Assembly: GCF_046195335.1 (NCBI RefSeq)
Contig: NZ_CP176093.1
From: Methanospirillum lacunae
GTDB lineage: Archaea; Halobacteriota; Methanomicrobia; Methanomicrobiales; Methanospirillaceae
Length of the DNA: 64,000 nucleotides
Direction: 5' to 3' (one strand)
In this document: positions 60,368 to 64,000 of the stretch, one piece after another
How positions within the stretch are numbered: the first letter of the stretch is position 1
Layout: the number at the start of each line of letters is the position of its first letter
Program-made: the position numbers and the translations under genes
The notes under the pieces: generated by a model
Database searches by the model: none
Told to the model about the DNA's origin: nothing
What the model saw: only the letters and a program-made list of their open reading frames with translations

Positions 60368-60844
60368 ATGGCAGATGTGGTCGAGGTACTAGTACCCGGT
60401 GGAAAAGCTACTGCAGGTCCGCCACTCGGACCGGCACTAGGTCCCCTCGGTATCAATGTCAAAGCTGTTGTTGACGAGATCAACAAGAAAACTGCAACCT
60501 TCAATGGGATGCAGGTTCCTGTCCGTGTAGAGGTGGATGCGAAGAAGAACTTCACCATCTCAGTCGGTATCCCGCCAACAACCGCCCTCATTATGAAAGA
60601 GGCAGGCATTGAGAAGGGTTCAGGAGAACCCAATACCAAAATTGTGGGGAATATTCCACTGGAGGCCGCTGTCACGATTGCCAACATGAAACTCGAATCC
60701 ATGCTTTCATATGATCTCAAGAACGCCGTAAAGGAAGTTGTTGGGACCTGTGTTAGTCTTGGTGTCACAGTTTCAGGCAAAAAGCCCAAAGATGTCATAG
60801 CTGAGATCAACACGGGCGTTCATGACGCGGTTCTCAAGGGATAG
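60368..60844 (+). CDS. rpl11: Large ribosomal subunit protein L11 (uL11)
   Basis: 158 residues. Starts MADVVEVLVPGGKATAGPPLGP; the GPPLGPALGPLGIN region binds the GTPase-associated 23S rRNA. C-terminal domain with the rRNA-binding DLKNAVKEVVGTCVSLGV. GGGTGAT precedes the ATG; a GTG at 60359 is not needed. First gene of the L11-L1-L10-L12 operon. Confidence 0.97.
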   Translation: MADVVEVLVPGGKATAGPPLGPALGPLGINVKAVVDEINKKTATFNGMQVPVRVEVDAKKNFTISVGIPPTTALIMKEAGIEKGSGEPNTKIVGNIPLEAAVTIANMKLESMLSYDLKNAVKEVVGTCVSLGVTVSGKKPKDVIAEINTGVHDAVLKG

Positions 60845-60907
60845 GTTCGCTATTAGCCATAGAAGATCGTGCTAAAATTCACGGTCGCAGAACTATGGAG
60901 GAACGTA

Positions 60908-61552
60908 ATGGTAGAGAAGAGCGTCATAATTGACGCGATACAGAAGGCTAAGGAGTCGGCTCCTGAACGGAAGTTCACTGAGAGTGTCGATATTACTATC
61001 AACCTGAAGAATATCGATATGTCTCAACCGAAAAACCGTATTGACGAGACAATTCTCCTTCCTCATGGAAATGGCAGCAGAGCCAAGATCTCTGTCCTTG
61101 GTAGCGGTGATATCGTTACCCAGGCAAGAGATGCAGGTGCAGAGCTGATCATGGGCCCTGACGAGATCGAAAGACTCGGTGGAGAGCCCCGTGAGGCAAG
61201 AAAGGTTGCATCTGACTATCGGTTCTTCCTTGCAGAGACAAAGGTAATGGCCCTTGTCGGTCGCTGGCTCGGTCCACGGCTCGGTCCAAGGGGTAAAATG
61301 CCACAGCCAGTTCCGGACGGAGTAGATATCCGCCCGATTGTCGAGCGTCTACGCAACTCTGTACGGGTTCGTACAAAAGACAAGATGGCTTTCTCACTGA
61401 AGGTCGGAACAACGGCAATGTCTGACGAACAGATTAGCGAAAATATCGATGCGGTACTCAAACGTGTTCTGGATAAACTTGAATCAGGTGAATTCCAGGT
61501 ACGCTCGGTCTATGTCAAGACTACAATGGGTCCGGCAGTTAAGGTGATGTAA
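60908..61552 (+). CDS. rpl1: Large ribosomal subunit protein L1 (uL1)
   Basis: 214 residues from the ATG at 60908 with GGAGG six bases before. The L1 stalk protein; in methanogens it also represses its own operon. Signatures are the N-terminal VEKSVIIDAIQKAKESAPER, GRWLGPRLGPRGKMPQPVP (about 118-136) and VGTTAMSDEQISENIDAVL. Length is normal. Confidence 0.97.
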   Translation: MVEKSVIIDAIQKAKESAPERKFTESVDITINLKNIDMSQPKNRIDETILLPHGNGSRAKISVLGSGDIVTQARDAGAELIMGPDEIERLGGEPREARKVASDYRFFLAETKVMALVGRWLGPRLGPRGKMPQPVPDGVDIRPIVERLRNSVRVRTKDKMAFSLKVGTTAMSDEQISENIDAVLKRVLDKLESGEFQVRSVYVKTTMGPAVKVM

Positions 61553-61554
61553 GA

Positions 61555-62403
61555 ATGCCACTGTATACTGCCCACCTTCCCAAATGGAAGAAAGACGAGA
61601 TCTCCGAGATCAAAAGACTCTCGGAAGAGTACAAGCTTATGGGCCTCGTCGATATGTATGGTATTCCAGCACGTCAGGTGCAGGATATCAGACGCAATCT
61701 GAAGGGCAAGGCAGAACTTCGGATGACGAGAAACACCCTGATCGAACACGCCCTTGGAGAAATCGGCGGGGAGATCAAGGATCTCGGTGGCAAACTTGAC
61801 GGACACTCTGCACTCATCTTCACAAATGAGAATCCTTTCAAGCTTTACAGTATGCTTGAAAAGACCAAGACGAAGATGGCAGCACGTCCCGGTGAGCTTG
61901 CACCAACCGATATCGTTGTCGAGAAAGGACCAACCAGTTTCAAGCCAGGTCCGATCGTAGGAGAACTCCAGCAGGCAGGTATCCCTGCAGCCATAGAGGC
62001 AGGCAAGGTTACTATCCGAGAGACCAAGACGGTCGTCAAGGAAGGCCAGGAGATATCAAAGAAACTTGCAGACGCTCTTGCCAAGCTGGATGTCAAACCG
62101 ATGGATGTCGGTCTGCTTCTGCAGGCAGCCTTCTTTGAAGGTACAGTCTACGAGTCTGATGTCCTCGCGATCGACGAGGTTGCGTTCTACAACAACATCA
62201 TTACCGCTGCGAAACAGGCATTCAATCTTTCACTCAATGCTGCGATCCCGACAAAGGATACTGCATCTGACCTGCTTACCAAGGCAGTACGTGAGGCACG
62301 CAATGTTGTAGTTGAAGCTGCTGTCGTCAGCAGTGATGTTATGGATGCAATCATCGGAAAGGCACAGTCACAGGCAATGGCACTACAATCTGTGGTTGAA
62401 TGA
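61555..62403 (+). CDS. rpl10: Large ribosomal subunit protein L10/P0 (uL10)
   Basis: 282 residues. Stalk base protein that carries L12 dimers. The N-terminal domain has AHLPKWKKDEISEIKRLSEEY and RMTRNTLIEHAL, then the central PGPIVGELQQAGIPAAIEAG and helical C-terminus; the short GIAALF-type tail is not seen, and the end is QAMALQSVVE. Ribosome site AAGGTGATG before the ATG overlaps the L1 stop region (2 bases apart). Confidence 0.96.
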   Translation: MPLYTAHLPKWKKDEISEIKRLSEEYKLMGLVDMYGIPARQVQDIRRNLKGKAELRMTRNTLIEHALGEIGGEIKDLGGKLDGHSALIFTNENPFKLYSMLEKTKTKMAARPGELAPTDIVVEKGPTSFKPGPIVGELQQAGIPAAIEAGKVTIRETKTVVKEGQEISKKLADALAKLDVKPMDVGLLLQAAFFEGTVYESDVLAIDEVAFYNNIITAAKQAFNLSLNAAIPTKDTASDLLTKAVREARNVVVEAAVVSSDVMDAIIGKAQSQAMALQSVVE

Positions 62404-62448
62404 AACTGAGTAAAAACGTCATACGCAAATAATTATAGGTGAACATAA

Positions 62449-62760
62449 ATGGAGTATATCTACGCTGCACTCCTCCTGCACAAGGCAGGTAAGGAAGTCA
62501 ACGAATCCGCAGTTCAGGCAGTTCTCTCTGCCGCTGGTATCGCAGTTAACGAATCCCGTGTAAAGGCACTGGTTGCAGCCCTTGATGGCGTCGACATCGA
62601 GGATGCTATCAGCAAGGCAGCAGTTGCACCGGTTGCAGTTGCAGCAGCAGCAGCTCCTGCAGCAGGCGCAGCCCCCGCTGCAGCAGCAGAAGAACCAAAA
62701 GAAGATAAGAAGGCAGAGGAAGAGAGCGGTATGGCAGGGCTTGGTGCCCTGTTCGGGTAA
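62449..62760 (+). CDS. rpl12: Large ribosomal subunit protein L12/P1 (bL12-like archaeal)
   Basis: 103 residues. Helical N-terminal dimerisation domain (MEYIYAALLLHKAGKEVNE), an Ala-rich hinge (AVAAAAAPAAGAAPAAAAEE), and the acidic tail ending SGMAGLGALFG that recruits elongation factors. AGGTGA before the ATG. Last gene of the operon; T-rich DNA follows. Confidence 0.96.
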   Translation: MEYIYAALLLHKAGKEVNESAVQAVLSAAGIAVNESRVKALVAALDGVDIEDAISKAAVAPVAVAAAAAPAAGAAPAAAAEEPKEDKKAEEESGMAGLGALFG

Positions 62761-62892
62761 TCCCCTCTCCTTTTCCTGATACGTATCAATTCTGTTTTCA
62801 AGTTTTATTTCTAGTAAGTAGTTTCTGCTTTGAAGATTCTGTTTAAGCAGTTAATCGCATGTCGATAATTATGTTTAAAAAAAGGTTAGTTA

Positions 62893-64000
62893 TTATGCAC
62901 TTGCCGGTTTTGTAAGTTTTTCTCTGAGTTCTGATCCAAACAACGGGCTTTGAAGTTCAGGTCTTGCCATCATAGTTTTAATGTATTCTTCTTTCGCAGA
63001 TTCAAACTGTGCATCGCTCATACCTGCTTTTTTCTGGTTCATGCAATTTCGCAGATCATAGAATGCATAACGACCGTCACTACTTATCAATGGCTTTGTT
63101 CCGGTGAGAGTAGTTATGGAATTTTCAGTTTTTGCTCCTCCGTCTGCATATCCGTATCCATCAACAAGAAGGCCAGTAAAGCCGGTGGCATAAAGATGAC
63201 CCATCATATCTTCTGGGTTTGAAGCACAAACCGCAGTTTGCCAGTTGTCCCAGAATCTCCCTTTCATCGTTGGATAACTCCATTTCAGGGTATGTGTGTG
63301 GAGATAGGGTTTGAGACTGTCTAGTCCTTTGATCTTTCCCGGAGGATTGGAGTTTGGAAATCCACCGATATCAGGGAGAATAAAAATTGATGACCCTGCT
63401 GGCATTTCTGCTTCTATCTGGGCAAAGTAGTCTGCCTGCATCTGAAACTCCTTCTCGCGGTCAGATCCGGGAGTAAGGGCGTATCCTGCAGGTACCTGAT
63501 CAAATATTCCAAATGTCAGAAGAACAAGAAGCAGGATAAGAAAAATCGGACAGAAAAGTGGTTTTGTCCTGTATTGTTCAAACAGAAGTTGGAGGAATAA
63601 TAATACTGTCAGAATTGCAAAGAAGGCTATATAGAGGCTGATGCGGTTATATGAGTGTATATCAGGGAAGACCTGGGCTATAATTGCAGATATTCCACCG
63701 ATAGTTCCGATGAGTATCGATGCGAAGGTAAGCAGAGAAAGATGATCCATAAGAGGAGATCTCTTATCAAGACGTGCCTGGATGTAAGGGAATCCTCTGA
63801 TAAAGATCCAGCCAAGCAGAATAATAAGACCGATACTACCTATTATTCCAAGTGAGGCACTGACATTTTCATTTACAAGAGGTCTGTATAGCGTATATTT
63901 CTGTGCGATATCGGCAAGGAAGGGTATCCGGTTCCCCTGGGCCGGAAGCAATAATTGAATCAGTTTCAATCCCCATGTTTCAGATTCAAATGCATAACGG
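62893..64000 (-). CDS. Polytopic membrane protein, partial (runs off right edge)
   Basis: More than 365 residues visible, open to the window edge, so the start is outside. The N-terminal side seen here ends in TWGLKLIQLLLPAQGNRIPFLADIAQKYTLYRP with LVNENVSASLG, a motif found in a class of large bacterial and archaeal membrane glycosyltransferase-like proteins. Four or five hydrophobic helices follow (about GIIGSIGLIILLGWIFI, LSLLTFASILIGTI, ISLYIAFFAILTVLLFL), then a soluble C-terminal domain of about 210 residues with FILPDIGG and a closing SELREKLTKPASA. Likely involved in surface polysaccharide or glycan handling; inferred from family memory only. Confidence 0.65.
   Translation of the reverse strand, partial: RYAFESETWGLKLIQLLLPAQGNRIPFLADIAQKYTLYRPLVNENVSASLGIIGSIGLIILLGWIFIRGFPYIQARLDKRSPLMDHLSLLTFASILIGTIGGISAIIAQVFPDIHSYNRISLYIAFFAILTVLLFLQLLFEQYRTKPLFCPIFLILLLVLLTFGIFDQVPAGYALTPGSDREKEFQMQADYFAQIEAEMPAGSSIFILPDIGGFPNSNPPGKIKGLDSLKPYLHTHTLKWSYPTMKGRFWDNWQTAVCASNPEDMMGHLYATGFTGLLVDGYGYADGGAKTENSITTLTGTKPLISSDGRYAFYDLRNCMNQKKAGMSDAQFESAKEEYIKTMMARPELQSPLFGSELREKLTKPASA

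Noticed and set aside
60163..60813. Minus-strand frame of 216 codons opposite spt5 and L11
   Set aside because: Crosses two real genes and their leader in antisense; no ribosome site and no recognisable domain.
1..64000. CRISPR array, tRNA or rRNA genes
   Set aside because: No regularly spaced direct repeats were seen, and intergenic stretches do not show a tRNA acceptor/T-arm pattern or rRNA sequence. A short or intron-bearing tRNA could still escape reading by eye.
1..64000. Mobile elements or prophage
   Set aside because: No transposase, integrase or phage structural motif was found, and there are no long terminal inverted repeats around any gene.

Overview
The window reads as a chromosomal segment of a euryarchaeal methanogen of the order Methanomicrobiales, most like Methanospirillum. 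That placement is an inference from gene content. There are archaeal core genes (MCM, RfcS, aIF5A, PAN, NMD3-like, Taw2, DtdA, Spt5/SecE, L11-L1-L10-L12), a methanopterin gene (mptD), an unusually rich stock of signalling genes (CheA/B/R/W, MCP, REC-kinases) and TPR proteins, and secreted proteins with CARDB-like and dockerin-like modules. No rRNA, tRNA, CRISPR array, transposase or prophage gene was recognised.

Layout. (1) 1-4558, minus strand: mptD, a TatD-like hydrolase, DUF424, NMD3-like, taw2 and coaBC (cut by the left edge). (2) 4715-6853, minus: the MCM helicase. (3) 6926-21445, minus: a tightly packed run in transcription order TPR protein, rfcS, cheW, cheR-TPR, cheW, MCP, cheA-REC, cheB, and two REC-histidine kinases. 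The order and domain make-up match bacterial Wsp-type 'alternative cellular function' chemosensory operons, but the diguanylate cyclase output is replaced by two REC-kinases. (4) 21582-26543: a secreted TPR protein, a GIY-YIG-like protein, a zinc ribbon/unknown pair, a secreted protein and a REC-PAS protein. (5) 26913-34458: purB, then minus-strand operons for a FxLYD-like membrane protein, M42 peptidase/aminotransferase/6-phospho-3-hexuloisomerase, and Mrp ATPase/102-residue unknown/ACT-metallo-beta-lactamase fusion. (6) 34637-47624: paired membrane-anchored proteins, aIF5A, inositol monophosphatase/NAD kinase, TPR and CARDB-like surface proteins, an orphan cheW, AbrB-PhoU, a GNAT and a DUF2156-like protein, a dockerin-like secreted protein, and a BaiN-type flavoprotein. 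(7) 47658-53856: unknown, PAN, ABC ATPase, a 540-base non-coding stretch rich in hairpins, a secreted protein, AlkD-like and TPR proteins. (8) 53875-56774: a redox island around an HxlR regulator. (9) 57183-62760: dtdA, ftsZ, secE, spt5, L11, L1, L10, L12, a classical euryarchaeal information-processing cluster. (10) 62893-64000: a polytopic membrane protein cut by the right edge.

The signal that most deserves follow-up is the Wsp-like operon with its twin REC-kinase outputs, a repeat-expanded receptor and rfcS at its head. Next come the hairpin-rich intergenic stretch at about 50490-50670, a candidate structured RNA with a partial look-alike before purB, and the ACT-metallo-beta-lactamase fusion beside an Mrp ATPase.
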